Source of the DNA: UBA7657 sp049652985
GTDB taxonomy: Bacteria; Pseudomonadota; Alphaproteobacteria; Micavibrionales; Micavibrionaceae
DNA: 64,000 nt
NCBI GenBank assembly: GCA_049652985.1
Contig: JBASFK010000006.1
Span: forward strand, 1 to 64,000
Reading direction: 5' to 3'
Position 1 is the stretch's first letter; each line of letters starts with the position of its first letter. A program made the position numbers and the translations under genes. The notes beneath the pieces are model-generated. The model was not told the origin of the DNA. It saw only the letters and a list, made by a program, of their open reading frames with translations, and searched no databases. This document shows, one piece after another, positions 25,291-34,350 of this stretch.

Positions 25291-26433
25291 CTATAACAAA
25301 CCTTGCAAACCATGATAACAGACATAAAGGCCGATACAGATAATCAAAGCAGATGAGAAATAAGGTGCGCGGCGGGCAAACTTGCCAAAGCCGGAGAAGC
25401 GTTTGCTTGCATGACGCACCCCGATAGCAGCGATTGTGCCAGAAGCTACCAGCGTAAGCGCAAGGCCAATGCTGAAACAAAGAACCATCGTAACGCCCAG
25501 CGTAAATTCCTTGAGTTGCAGACAAATCAGCAACACTGTTATTGCGGCGGGGCAAGGAATAAGGCCACCAGTCAGGCCAAATATAATGATCTGCCCAGTG
25601 GTGACATTGCCATTATTAAACCGCTGCTTGATCTCATTGGCGTGAGCCAGTTCATGGGCATCCTGATAACCCGCTAATCCCAATTCCAGACCTTTATGAT
25701 GATGGTCTTCTCCGTGATCATGTTCAGAAAAAACAACATCATAATTATGGGCATGATTATCATGCGCGATTGTAAGCCGGGCTGTAAAATCATGCGGCTC
25801 TGGAATTTCTTCTACTGACTCCATATACGCGCCGCGATTGATTAACTGGAACGTCTGGCGTGTTTTATCAGGCCGAATTGTTTCAATCGAGCATCGCTGG
25901 CTTGGCGAAGGCGCAAGAACTTTGCCGTCTTTTTCAAAAGCCAGCCAGAAGCGCGGCGGCACTCCGTCCTCGTACACGGTAAGTTCGACAATCATTCCAT
26001 GCCCGGTATCTATACGGCGCACCTCTTCATGGCCATGATTGTAATGGTGGTGACTATGAGAATGATCTGCTTCGTGCTTTTCTTTCTTATGCTCTCGCCA
26101 TGTGCGATATAGCATCCACAAAGCCACGCCTATAATCAGGATGCCTGAAGCAAGCTGAAAATAAGGCTCTGTGGTTTCAGCATCGTATTGAGAACCAAAG
26201 TGCATCCCCACCAGCGCGACTGCCCAAACAACCGCCGTATGTGAAACCGTAGCAGCAAGGCCAAGAAGCGCGGCTTGTGTTACCGTCCCACGAATAGCGA
26301 CTATAAATGCCGCCATCATCGTTTTTGAGTGTCCCGGCTCTAATCCATGAAGTGCGCCTAAAAGGATGGCACTTGGAATAAAGAACCAAGCGTTAGCGGA
26401 GCCTTGCTGCAGCAATGTAGAGAAGTCGTTCAT
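25291..26433 (-). CDS. rcnA: Nickel/cobalt efflux protein RcnA
   Basis: 380 aa. Signature GALHGLEPGHSKTMMAAFIV near the N-terminus and GLIPCPAAITVLL in the C-terminal half. Two cytosolic or periplasmic His-rich loops (HSHSHHHYNHGH; EHDHGEDHHHKG) surround a soluble insert of about 90 residues that is longer than in E. coli RcnA. Exports Ni2+ and Co2+ across the inner membrane. The operator and promoter sit immediately upstream of the ATG at 26433. Confidence 0.9.
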   Translation of the reverse strand: MNDFSTLLQQGSANAWFFIPSAILLGALHGLEPGHSKTMMAAFIVAIRGTVTQAALLGLAATVSHTAVVWAVALVGMHFGSQYDAETTEPYFQLASGILIIGVALWMLYRTWREHKKEKHEADHSHSHHHYNHGHEEVRRIDTGHGMIVELTVYEDGVPPRFWLAFEKDGKVLAPSPSQRCSIETIRPDKTRQTFQLINRGAYMESVEEIPEPHDFTARLTIAHDNHAHNYDVVFSEHDHGEDHHHKGLELGLAGYQDAHELAHANEIKQRFNNGNVTTGQIIIFGLTGGLIPCPAAITVLLICLQLKEFTLGVTMVLCFSIGLALTLVASGTIAAIGVRHASKRFSGFGKFARRAPYFSSALIICIGLYVCYHGLQGLL

Positions 26434-26439
26434 TCCAGA

Positions 26440-26468
26440 TACCTATCCCCCTAGGGGGGATAAGTCAA
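26440..26468 (-). promoter_or_regulatory. rcnA promoter, predicted leaderless
   Basis: Read leftwards: -35 TTGACT (26463-26468), a 17-bp spacer filled by the G/C-tract palindrome, -10 TAGGTA (26440-26445), then 6 bp to the rcnA ATG. The geometry is identical to that of arsR. The -10 is poor, which suits a tightly repressed promoter. Confidence 0.55.
26444..26462. promoter_or_regulatory. CsoR/RcnR-type operator
   Basis: TATCCCCCTAGGGGGGATA is a near-perfect dyad with a run of C then G flanked by AT, the form recognised by CsoR/RcnR repressors. It fills the spacer between the -35 and -10 elements of rcnA, so repressor binding would block RNA polymerase. The only CsoR/RcnR gene in the window is the adjacent one at 25012. 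Confidence 0.8.
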
Positions 26469-26503
26469 TCTATGATTTAATGTTATATCAGTGATAAAAA
26501 ACA

Positions 26504-28822
26504 CTATAAGCGAACGGCTTTAAGCCTCAGCGCATTCACAATCACACTGACCGAGCTGAAGGCCATTGCAGCGGCTGCAATCATCGGACTTAAAAGCAGA
26601 CCAAAAGCTGGATAGAGAACGCCTGCAGCTATGGGAACTCCCGCAGCATTATAGATAAATGCAAAAAATAAATTCTGCCGGATGTTCTGCATAACGCCGG
26701 AGGATAAACGCCGCGCCTTTACGATCCCCATCAAGTCGCCTTTCAGCAGCGTTATGCCCGCACTCTCCATAGCCACGTCTGTCCCTGTTCCCATCGCAAT
26801 GCCGATTTCAGCGGCAGCCAGCGCGGGCGCGTCATTGGTGCCATCCCCGGCCATTGCCACTATGCGGCCTTCGCCTTGTAGCTTCTTTACGATCCTGCTT
26901 TTATCTTCGGGGAGAATTTCGGCCTCAACTTCCGTAATCCCTAATTTGCGGGCGACCGCTTCCGCCGTTATGCGGTTGTCACCTGTGAGCATGACAATAC
27001 GGATATTCATGTCTTTGAGTGCCTTAATAGCGTCCGGTGTAGTTTCTTTTATTGGATCGGCTATCGCCAGCAGACCTGCCGCTTTTCCGCTAATGGCAAC
27101 AAAGATGACGGTTGCGCCGTCGCCGCGCAATTCATCGGCTTGCGCCGATAAGGGTTTAATATCAATTTTCAAATCATCCATCAGTTTGATATTGCCCAGT
27201 GCAACAGGCTGACCGTCAACGGTGCCTACAACGCCTTTCCCGGTAGGCGAGTCAAAGTTCTGCGCTTTTGAGAATTTAAGATTTTTCTCCTGCGCCGCTT
27301 TGACGACGGCATGGGCCAAGGGATGTTCGCTCCCTTGTTCGAGGGAAGCAGCCAACATCAGGATTTGATCTTCATTAAAACCCTGTGCGGCGACAATCTG
27401 GACAACCTTCGGCTTGCCTTCGGTCAGCGTCCCGGTTTTATCGATCACCAGCGTATCGATCTTCTCCATACGCTCCAAGGATTCGGCATTTTTGATGAGA
27501 ATGCCTGCTTGCGCTCCGCGTCCAACGCCAACCATAATCGACATGGGCGTAGCAAGGCCAAGGGCGCAAGGACAGGCGATGATAAGAACACTCACCGCTG
27601 CGATCAGGGCATAGGTGAACGAAGGCTCTGGCCCGTAAATCGTCCAAACAATAAAAGCGATGACAGCCACAGCGATAACCGCAGGCACAAACCAGCCCGA
27701 AACTGTGTCGGCAAGCCTTTGAATGGGAGCGCGGCTGCGCTGCGCCTCGGCAACCATATGAACGATGCGGGAAAGCATAGAGTCCTTACCGACATGCCGT
27801 GCCTCCATGATAAAACTGCCCGTCTGGTTCATAGTGCCGCCAATGACACGGCTTTCTGTTTCCTTAGTCACAGGCATGGATTCGCCTGTAATCATTGACT
27901 CATCAACTGCACTACGGCCTTCAACGACAACGCCATCCACAGGCACAGTTTCACCCGGACGGACACGCAGGCGATCTCTCGCCTTTATATGCTCTAGCGA
28001 AACATCTTCTTCGCTACCGTCCGGGTTTATTCGCCGTGCGGTTTTGGGGGCGAGATTGAGAAGCGCACGGATTGCACCGCCTGTCTTTTCCCGTGCCCTC
28101 AATTCAAGAACCTGTCCTAGCAGCACCAGCACAGTAATGACGGAAGCAGCCTCGAAATAAATAGGAACAGAGCCATCGCTTTGCCGGAAAGCGGCAGGAA
28201 ATAACGAAGGCACAAAGGTCGCAACAACGCTGTAAAGCCAAGCAACGCCTGTACCTAACGCAATCAATGTGAACATATTGAGGTTACGGGTAACAAGAGA
28301 GCTCCATGCCCGCTGAAAGAACGGCCATCCCGCCCACAGAACAACAGGCGTTCCAAGCGCAAATTGCAGCCAGTTTGATGCTTGCGGCATAACAACGTGA
28401 AAATTAAATACATGTGCGCCCATCTCCAGAAACAGAATTGGCAATGTCAGCAGAACACCAATCCAGAATCGCCGCGTCATATCAACCAGCTCATGATTTC
28501 TCGTTTCTTCGGCACTCGGTATTTCCGGCTCCAAAGCCATGCCGCAAATAGGGCATGAACCCGGCCCTTCCTGCCTGATCTGCGGATGCATCGGGCAGGT
28601 GTAAATTGCTCCCACGATTGCCTCCTGTTCTTTCGGAGAAAGATATTTTTCCGGATCAGCCTTGAATTTTTTCAGGCAGTTCTCAGCACAAAAATAATAA
28701 TCCTCTTTTTTGTAGCTGGTTTTATGTTTTGCGGTTTCAGGATCAACATTCATGCCGCACACAGGATCAGTCTGTATATCAGAATGTATGTGTCCATGAT
28801 GGTGTGCGGCATGATGTTGCAT
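26504..28822 (-). CDS. copA: Copper-translocating P1B-type ATPase with YHS domain
   Basis: 772 aa. N-terminal His-rich start, then a YHS/TRASH-like domain (DPVCGMNVDPETAKHK ... YYFCAENCLKKF), then a heavy-metal-binding CPMHPQI ... CPICGMALEP segment in place of the usual CXXC ferredoxin-like domains. The membrane CPC motif (IACPCALGLATP), DKTGTLT phosphorylation site and MAGDGTNDAPALA hinge are all intact. Exports Cu(I) to the periplasm. A good AAGGAG ribosome-binding site precedes the ATG. Confidence 0.92.
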   Translation of the reverse strand: MQHHAAHHHGHIHSDIQTDPVCGMNVDPETAKHKTSYKKEDYYFCAENCLKKFKADPEKYLSPKEQEAIVGAIYTCPMHPQIRQEGPGSCPICGMALEPEIPSAEETRNHELVDMTRRFWIGVLLTLPILFLEMGAHVFNFHVVMPQASNWLQFALGTPVVLWAGWPFFQRAWSSLVTRNLNMFTLIALGTGVAWLYSVVATFVPSLFPAAFRQSDGSVPIYFEAASVITVLVLLGQVLELRAREKTGGAIRALLNLAPKTARRINPDGSEEDVSLEHIKARDRLRVRPGETVPVDGVVVEGRSAVDESMITGESMPVTKETESRVIGGTMNQTGSFIMEARHVGKDSMLSRIVHMVAEAQRSRAPIQRLADTVSGWFVPAVIAVAVIAFIVWTIYGPEPSFTYALIAAVSVLIIACPCALGLATPMSIMVGVGRGAQAGILIKNAESLERMEKIDTLVIDKTGTLTEGKPKVVQIVAAQGFNEDQILMLAASLEQGSEHPLAHAVVKAAQEKNLKFSKAQNFDSPTGKGVVGTVDGQPVALGNIKLMDDLKIDIKPLSAQADELRGDGATVIFVAISGKAAGLLAIADPIKETTPDAIKALKDMNIRIVMLTGDNRITAEAVARKLGITEVEAEILPEDKSRIVKKLQGEGRIVAMAGDGTNDAPALAAAEIGIAMGTGTDVAMESAGITLLKGDLMGIVKARRLSSGVMQNIRQNLFFAFIYNAAGVPIAAGVLYPAFGLLLSPMIAAAAMAFSSVSVIVNALRLKAVRL

Positions 28823-28832
28823 TGTTTTCTCC

Positions 28833-29315
28833 TTAATGATTTTTATGGTTTTCAGGCGTTTCTGCTGGCTCGGCGGGGACAGCCGTTTTTCCGCCTTCCA
28901 TACCCTTCATATCCATGCCTTCCATATGTTCATGTTTCATCTCCGGCATCGGACCGTTAGCATAGGTGTGGAAGTTTTCTTCATTCTCGAAGTAATAGGT
29001 CATGCCGTGCGGGTCTGCACCGATAACAGCAGTCGCCTTGTCCACCTGCTTGCCGCTGACCGGATCAGTCGCTGATCTCAAGGACGAATCCCCTTTTAAT
29101 TTCTCAGCACACATCGAACAGCAGCCGTAATACGTTTTGCCCTCGACTTCGATAGCGATTTGCGGCGTATCGAACACCTTGTTGTTCATCATGCAGACAT
29201 ATTGCGACTCAACAGGTTTTAGCCAGCTATCGGCATGATGATTTTCCGCAGGCTCGGCGGCTATAGCTGGTATCGCTATGAATGCCAGTAGTACAGTTAA
29301 TAGTAGTTTCTTCAT
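28833..29315 (-). CDS. Secreted Cys-rich TRASH/YHS-like metal-binding protein
   Basis: 160 aa with a signal peptide ending IPAIAAEPAE. The core CMMNNKVFDTPQIAIEVEGK ... YGCCSMCAEKL, followed by DPVSGKQVDKATAVI, resembles the TRASH/YHS treble-clef metal site. The C-terminal tail is Met/His-rich (MPEMKHEHMEGMDMKGMEG), typical of periplasmic copper carriers. It lies 10 bp before the ATPase gene and 21 bp after the DUF2231 gene, so it is part of the copper operon. Confidence 0.65.
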   Translation of the reverse strand: MKKLLLTVLLAFIAIPAIAAEPAENHHADSWLKPVESQYVCMMNNKVFDTPQIAIEVEGKTYYGCCSMCAEKLKGDSSLRSATDPVSGKQVDKATAVIGADPHGMTYYFENEENFHTYANGPMPEMKHEHMEGMDMKGMEGGKTAVPAEPAETPENHKNH

Positions 29316-29336
29316 GGGTCTTCTCCTTTGCTTGGG

Positions 29337-29894
29337 TTAATGGGGGTGATTGCCGTGATTATGGCTGGGACTTTCAGCAGGCACTTCTGTGCTTTTCACT
29401 TTATCAGTTTTGGGATCAGCGTCATTGGAATGAACGATCTGGTCATGATTGCGCATATCCGGCGTTGACAAAACGCCCAAGCCGTAGCGGTAAACGACAT
29501 CGCCGCCCTTATATCCCGTAATGAACAGCAATCCGGTTGCCGCTACCATTGCGACGACGAAAACAGGGTTAACCGTCCTTGCTCCGCGCTGTTTCCAGAG
29601 TGCCCACAAAGCCAACAAGACAAATATTGTAGCGGTCACCAATGCCCAGTTACGGTGATTGGTCATGGCGGCATGGGACGGCGCATCATGAGCAACCGTA
29701 TTATACGCGTAAAGCCCAGCAAGCAATGTGCCGACGGTGATCGTCACGCCGATCCAGAGGTTCCAGCGGGCGACAATCAGAAGATTTTCTTTCTTTAAGA
29801 AAACTCCGGCTACATATAACAATGTCGATATAGTCAGCAGCGCAATCGTAAAGTGCACAAACAGCGGATGCCAGTTGGGTATGATTTCAATCAT
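29337..29894 (-). CDS. DUF2231 membrane protein of the copper cluster
   Basis: 185 aa with four membrane helices. The start IIPNWHPLFVHFTIALLTIS is the DUF2231 signature (PxHPxxVHF), and the C-terminal tail is His-containing (NHGNHPH). DUF2231 proteins recur beside copper resistance genes, but their role is not established. It is 9 bp downstream of copB. Confidence 0.8.
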   Translation of the reverse strand: MIEIIPNWHPLFVHFTIALLTISTLLYVAGVFLKKENLLIVARWNLWIGVTITVGTLLAGLYAYNTVAHDAPSHAAMTNHRNWALVTATIFVLLALWALWKQRGARTVNPVFVVAMVAATGLLFITGYKGGDVVYRYGLGVLSTPDMRNHDQIVHSNDADPKTDKVKSTEVPAESPSHNHGNHPH

Positions 29895-29903
29895 GGTTTC
29901 CTC

Positions 29904-30620
29904 CTAAAACATTAAACGCAGGCCGACAGCGGCAATGAAATCGTCATTGTCTTCTCCGTTGTTTTTGGCAATAGATGACGTTTCCCCAAATTTGCGTTCA
30001 TACCGCACATCAATGTAGGGCGAGAATTTTCGGGTGATTTCATAGCGCGTTTGCAAACCTATTTCACCTTCTGTGAACCCCGCGCCGATTTCCTGTTCCT
30101 CCACATCCTGAGCGGATAAATTGATTTCTACATAGGGCTGGAAGATCAGACGTTGGGTTAGCAGGAGATCATGCTCGCGGCGCAGTCTTGCGCTGACATC
30201 CCCTTCATCACTGACGAATAAATGCGCCTCGGTTTCAACAAAATACGGCGCAAGCCCTTCAACACCGAATACGGCATAAGATGTGGAATGAGGCTGGGTG
30301 TCGTGACGGATACCAGCCTGCAAGTCCCAGAACTCGGCAACGTTCCGGCTGTATAAAGCCCAGAACTCCGCCTGTTCTGTTGTACCATCCGAATTTTCAC
30401 CCTCGCTTTTAAGCCAAAGTTTGTTTTCATCGGTGCCAATCCAGCCATCTAAATCCCAGCTTGCGACCGGGCCGTCCTGCCCTGCGCCATAATCGGTTTC
30501 CAGCCTGAAGGCATGATAAGTTTCCGATCCGTGCTGGTGATCGTGCGGGTCTTGGGCATAGGCCGGATGTGCATACACCGAAAGTAAAAGCGCGGCTGCT
30601 AAGTATATTTTAGTGCGCAT
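29904..30620 (-). CDS. copB: Copper resistance outer-membrane protein CopB
   Basis: 238 aa, signal peptide ending AYAQDPHD. The body is the CopB beta-barrel: FRLETDYGAGQDGPVASWDL, then AEFWALYSRNVAEFWDLQAGIRHD, GVEGLAPYFVETEAHLFVS and a C-terminal GLRLMF ending in Phe, as outer-membrane barrels do. It is shorter than Pseudomonas CopB because the Met-rich N-terminal region is absent. It overlaps copA by 11 bp. Confidence 0.9.
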   Translation of the reverse strand: MRTKIYLAAALLLSVYAHPAYAQDPHDHQHGSETYHAFRLETDYGAGQDGPVASWDLDGWIGTDENKLWLKSEGENSDGTTEQAEFWALYSRNVAEFWDLQAGIRHDTQPHSTSYAVFGVEGLAPYFVETEAHLFVSDEGDVSARLRREHDLLLTQRLIFQPYVEINLSAQDVEEQEIGAGFTEGEIGLQTRYEITRKFSPYIDVRYERKFGETSSIAKNNGEDNDDFIAAVGLRLMF

Positions 30621-32487
30621 GGTTTTGTCCTCCTGTGGTGGAAGGCTGTTGTTTGGAATGGTCCATCTTGGAGTGATCTATAGCGGGCATATCGTGGCCC
30701 ATCTTCGAGTGATCCATTTTGGAATGATCGATCGCAGGCTTTTCCTGCTTTGCAGGCATCTTGTGTCCTGCATGGGGATCAGATTTTTTGACAGGCGGCA
30801 CGGTGGAAGGATCGAGCTTCGCCACGATCACCTTGTTCATCATTCCCGCCATCATGTGATACAGCAGGTGACAGTGAAACGCCCACTCTCCAGGCTCATC
30901 GGCGGTCAACAGCACGGAATAGGACTGTCCCGGCGGCACGATGACCGTGTGTTTGTTCGGCAACTTCTCGGCAGGCTGGCCGTTTTCAAGCTGGACAAAC
31001 ATACCGTGCAGGTGCATCGGGTGCGCCATCATCGTGTCGTTGACGAATTTAAGGCGCACACGCTCCCCGTAATTGAGGTTGATCGGTCCGGAGTCGGCGT
31101 ACTTCTTGCCGTTGATCGTCCAGATATAACGCTCCATGTTGCCACCAAGACGGACAAGGATTTCCCGTTCAGCAGCCCGCGTGTCTTTCTGGATGCCAAG
31201 ATAACGAAGATCGGCATAAGACAAAGCCTTGTCGCCGGGCGGCGTTCCGGCCTTGGCCCAGCCGCTTGCCATCGACATTTCCTCCATGCTTTCCGTTGTG
31301 GGCATGTCGTGGCCCATAGCAGCATGATCCATCTGCGACATATCGTGGTTCATCGGCATGGAAGGATTCATTTTGGAGTGATCCATGCCTTCCATACCCG
31401 GCATATCCATTTTTGAATGATCCATGCCGCCCATATCGTGGTCCATGCCCATATCGGCCATCGTCAGCAGGGCGCGTGGTCTGGCCTCCGGTATATCGCC
31501 CTTCATACCTTCACGCGGGGCCAGCGTTCCCAGCGCAAAGCCCGTGCGATCAATCGGCTCTGCCGCAATCGTGTACGCTTTGTCTTCTTTGGGAGTAACA
31601 ATCACATCATAGGTTTCGGCAACGCCAAAGCGGAACTCATCGACCGGGACAGGTTCGACATTCTGTCCGTCTGCCGAAACAACGCTCATTTTCAGGCCCG
31701 GTATCCGTACATCGTAAAACGACATGGCCGAGGCATTGATAAAGCGCAGGCGCACCCGTTCGCCGGGTTTGAAAATACCCGTCCAGTTTTGCTCCGGCGT
31801 TTTTCCGTTCGTGAGGAATGTGTAACCCGTCACGTCCGACAGATCGGTTGGCAACATTCGCATCTCGCCCCACATTTTTGCGTTCTTCCACGCCTTGCCA
31901 AAACCCTCTTCATTTGCATCGGCAAAGAAATCACCAACCGTGCGGCGAGCATACTGGTAATAGTCGGAAGACATTTTCAGATTGGCCATGATGCTGCCGG
32001 ACTCTTCATCTGTGAAATCGGAGAGCAATACAACGTAATCACGATCAGCCTGCACCGGGTCTTTGCCCTTGGGCGTAATCACGATAGAGCCGTAATGCCC
32101 GTCCTGTTCCTGCCCCATACTATGGGCGTGATACCAGTAGGTTCCGGCCTGCCTGATTTTGAAATGATAGGTAAAGGTTTCACCGGGCTTGATGCCGGGA
32201 AAGCCGTTGAAGCCCGGAACGCCGTCCATCTCACCGGGCAGCAACAAGCCATGCCAGTGAACGGAGGTGTCCTCGTCCATCTTATTGGTAACTTGGATGG
32301 TGACATCCTCGCCTTCCTTAAGGCGCAGGGTCGGGCCGGGAATGGTGCCATTGACGGTGATCTTGTTGACCGTACTTCCCGTGATGTTAACGGGTTCGCG
32401 GGCAATAACCAGATTATATTCCTCTGCTCTTGCCTGTATCGAGGCAAATGTCAGAAGAACAAATAATAAAGAAATAAGACGTTTCAT
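30610..32487 (-). CDS. copA: Periplasmic multicopper oxidase CopA/PcoA
   Basis: 625 aa, Sec-type signal peptide (ISLLFVLLTFASIQARAEE). All four copper-binding clusters are visible: HWHGLLLPG, WYHAHSMGQ, HPMHLHGMF and HCHLLYHMMAGMM. Two Met/His-rich regions of the MDHSKM type (middle and C-terminus) are the usual copper-storage repeats of CopA. It oxidises Cu(I) in the periplasm. Second gene of the copper run, 60 bp after the small protein gene at 32548. This symbol is shared with the unrelated ATPase at 26504. Confidence 0.93.
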   Translation of the reverse strand: MKRLISLLFVLLTFASIQARAEEYNLVIAREPVNITGSTVNKITVNGTIPGPTLRLKEGEDVTIQVTNKMDEDTSVHWHGLLLPGEMDGVPGFNGFPGIKPGETFTYHFKIRQAGTYWYHAHSMGQEQDGHYGSIVITPKGKDPVQADRDYVVLLSDFTDEESGSIMANLKMSSDYYQYARRTVGDFFADANEEGFGKAWKNAKMWGEMRMLPTDLSDVTGYTFLTNGKTPEQNWTGIFKPGERVRLRFINASAMSFYDVRIPGLKMSVVSADGQNVEPVPVDEFRFGVAETYDVIVTPKEDKAYTIAAEPIDRTGFALGTLAPREGMKGDIPEARPRALLTMADMGMDHDMGGMDHSKMDMPGMEGMDHSKMNPSMPMNHDMSQMDHAAMGHDMPTTESMEEMSMASGWAKAGTPPGDKALSYADLRYLGIQKDTRAAEREILVRLGGNMERYIWTINGKKYADSGPINLNYGERVRLKFVNDTMMAHPMHLHGMFVQLENGQPAEKLPNKHTVIVPPGQSYSVLLTADEPGEWAFHCHLLYHMMAGMMNKVIVAKLDPSTVPPVKKSDPHAGHKMPAKQEKPAIDHSKMDHSKMGHDMPAIDHSKMDHSKQQPSTTGGQNHAH

Positions 32488-32547
32488 GGTTTCCCTTTCG
32501 CAAATAAAGAACGCGCAGAGCCGCGTTAAACGCGGCCTAAAGGAAAC

Positions 32548-32958
32548 TTAAATCCGGAAACGTTGTGTTGTCAGGAGAATGGAGGGTTGCGTTCGTGAAA
32601 GCGCGGGCCAATCAGGTGGCGGGCCACGAATGGTGCCTGCGTCGGTATGCGTGATGAAATCCGAAACCGTTTCATCGGCCAGTGCATAAACAACGAAGCT
32701 GAATTTAAGATCAGGTTTTTCCAGACTTGTAACATCGGCCTTTTGAAGATCAACGCCCATACAATCAACAAGGAGACTGACCTTGCCTGATTGACCGGAT
32801 TTTTTATCGCCATGGTGGGAAGTATGATCGGCACAAGGACGTTCAGCTTTAGTCGCTTGCGCTTCATCAGTGCACATTGGCATCGCGCACGCCAGCGAAG
32901 GCATGAGCATCATTAACATCAAAAAGCCGAGAAGAAGCTGTCTCATGATTAGAGACAT
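32548..32958 (-). CDS. Small secreted Cys/His protein preceding copA
   Basis: 136 aa with a signal peptide (QLLLGFLMLMMLMPSLACAMP). Contains MCTDEAQATKAERPCADHTSHHG and a later DCMGVDLQKA. The tail GPPPDWPALSRTQPSILLTTQRFRI is patterned like that of the 24533 protein. Probably periplasmic and metal-related; the function is unknown. It is the first gene of the copper run. Start ATG at 32958 or 32946. Confidence 0.6.
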   Translation of the reverse strand: MSLIMRQLLLGFLMLMMLMPSLACAMPMCTDEAQATKAERPCADHTSHHGDKKSGQSGKVSLLVDCMGVDLQKADVTSLEKPDLKFSFVVYALADETVSDFITHTDAGTIRGPPPDWPALSRTQPSILLTTQRFRI

Positions 32959-33071
32959 ATAGCACTGATTCCAGCAATGGGCTAGGCATCGCCTATGAAA
33001 TGCGGGGATCAGACTATCTCATACCATGTTGTACCGACTGGGATATTTCAGTATAACCCATTGATTTTGTG

Positions 33072-33091
33072 CATAAATATCAATATTTATG
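33072..33091. promoter_or_regulatory. Perfect inverted repeat upstream of the integrase
   Basis: CATAAATAT and ATATTTATG (9 bp each, 2-bp gap) form a perfect dyad 65 bp before the integrase start. This is a plausible operator for a regulator of int, or an integrase/Xis binding site. No second copy was noticed elsewhere. Confidence 0.45.
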
Positions 33092-33156
33092 TTTACTATT
33101 CTGAATGGCGCAAACTATAAACGGGCTTAATTAAACCTTATGAGGAAAGGTCGTTT

Positions 33157-34350
33157 ATGCCGAAAGCCAGGATTATCAAAGCGTTTGTCGATCAAGTCCC
33201 GCATACGGAGCGCGGACAGATCGCTTATTGCGACACCGACCTTCCGGGATTTTATTTGGTTGTCGGCAGCCAGACAAAAACTTATGTCGCACAAAAGGAC
33301 ATGCAGGGAAAATCTATCCGCTGGACCATCGGGCGGCACGGGCATTTTACGCCGGAGCAAGCGCGAAAAATTGCCAAGGAAAAATTATACTTTATGTCTA
33401 TGGGTGTTAATCCCAACGAACAGGAAAAAGCAGCGCAGGCAAAGACCGCCACGCTGGCGGAGGTTTTGGATAGTTACAAAAATATTCGCAAGTCCATCAA
33501 AGATAGAACGCGGCAGGATTACGATTATTACACGGGAAAATATCTCCCTGACTGGCTGAACCTCCGAATGAGCGACATTAACAAAAATATGGTCGTTGAG
33601 CGCCATGCCTATATCGGTGAGAACCACGGAAAAATCGTTGCAAACGGCACCATGCGAATATTGCGGGCACTGTTTAATCATGCGAACGTCCAGTTTGAAA
33701 TCTGCGAAATTAATCCGGTAGTTTATCTTTCAAAAATTAAGGCGTGGTATCCAGAAAAAAGAAGGCACACATATATAAAGCCTCATGACCTTAAAAAATG
33801 GTGGGATGCAGTTTATGCTTTAGAAAATGACACCTACCGTGATTTCTTTCTGATGCTCCTGTTTACCGGACTGCGGCGCGGGGAAGCATCCCGCCTGCGC
33901 TGGACCGATATAGATTTTAAAGGTCGCTCCCTCACGGTTTCCGATACCAAGAACGGTGACGCACTGACCCTGCCGTTAAGCGCGTTCCTTTATGATCTTC
34001 TTGAAGAACGGCGCAAACGCTACGGAAATTACGAATATATTTTTCCCGGGACAGGCAAACATGGCTTCTTGCATGAACCAAAAAAAGGCGTCCAAAAAGT
34101 CATCGAACGCAGCGGGGTGGAATTCATGCCCCATGACTTGAGGCGCACTTACGTCAGCATTGCGGAAGGGCTGGAGGTTTCCCATTACGTTTTAAAAAAA
34201 CTGCTCAATCACCGGCAGGCAGACATTACAGGAAGTTATGTTATTATAAGTCTTGAACGGCTGCGGGGGCCAGTCGAGAAGATCGCCAAATATATCTTGG
34301 AGCAAGTCGATGAAGGATCATTACGAGGAGATTCACAAATTAGTGCGTGA
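33157..34350 (+). CDS. int: Tyrosine recombinase (P4-type integrase)
   Basis: 397 aa. N-terminal Arm-binding domain of the DUF4102 type, truncated at its front (QIAYCDTDLPGFYLVVG ... KTYVAQKDM), SAM-like core-binding domain (about 98-195), and catalytic domain with Arg240/241 (TGLRRGE), Lys265, His326-x-x-Arg329 (HDLRR), His352 and the nucleophile Tyr361. All catalytic residues are present, so it is probably active. AGGAAAGG precedes the ATG. It likely directs insertion into tRNA-Thr, though it is 19 kb from the left scar and 9 kb from the nearest tRNA. Confidence 0.92.
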   Translation: MPKARIIKAFVDQVPHTERGQIAYCDTDLPGFYLVVGSQTKTYVAQKDMQGKSIRWTIGRHGHFTPEQARKIAKEKLYFMSMGVNPNEQEKAAQAKTATLAEVLDSYKNIRKSIKDRTRQDYDYYTGKYLPDWLNLRMSDINKNMVVERHAYIGENHGKIVANGTMRILRALFNHANVQFEICEINPVVYLSKIKAWYPEKRRHTYIKPHDLKKWWDAVYALENDTYRDFFLMLLFTGLRRGEASRLRWTDIDFKGRSLTVSDTKNGDALTLPLSAFLYDLLEERRKRYGNYEYIFPGTGKHGFLHEPKKGVQKVIERSGVEFMPHDLRRTYVSIAEGLEVSHYVLKKLLNHRQADITGSYVIISLERLRGPVEKIAKYILEQVDEGSLRGDSQISA

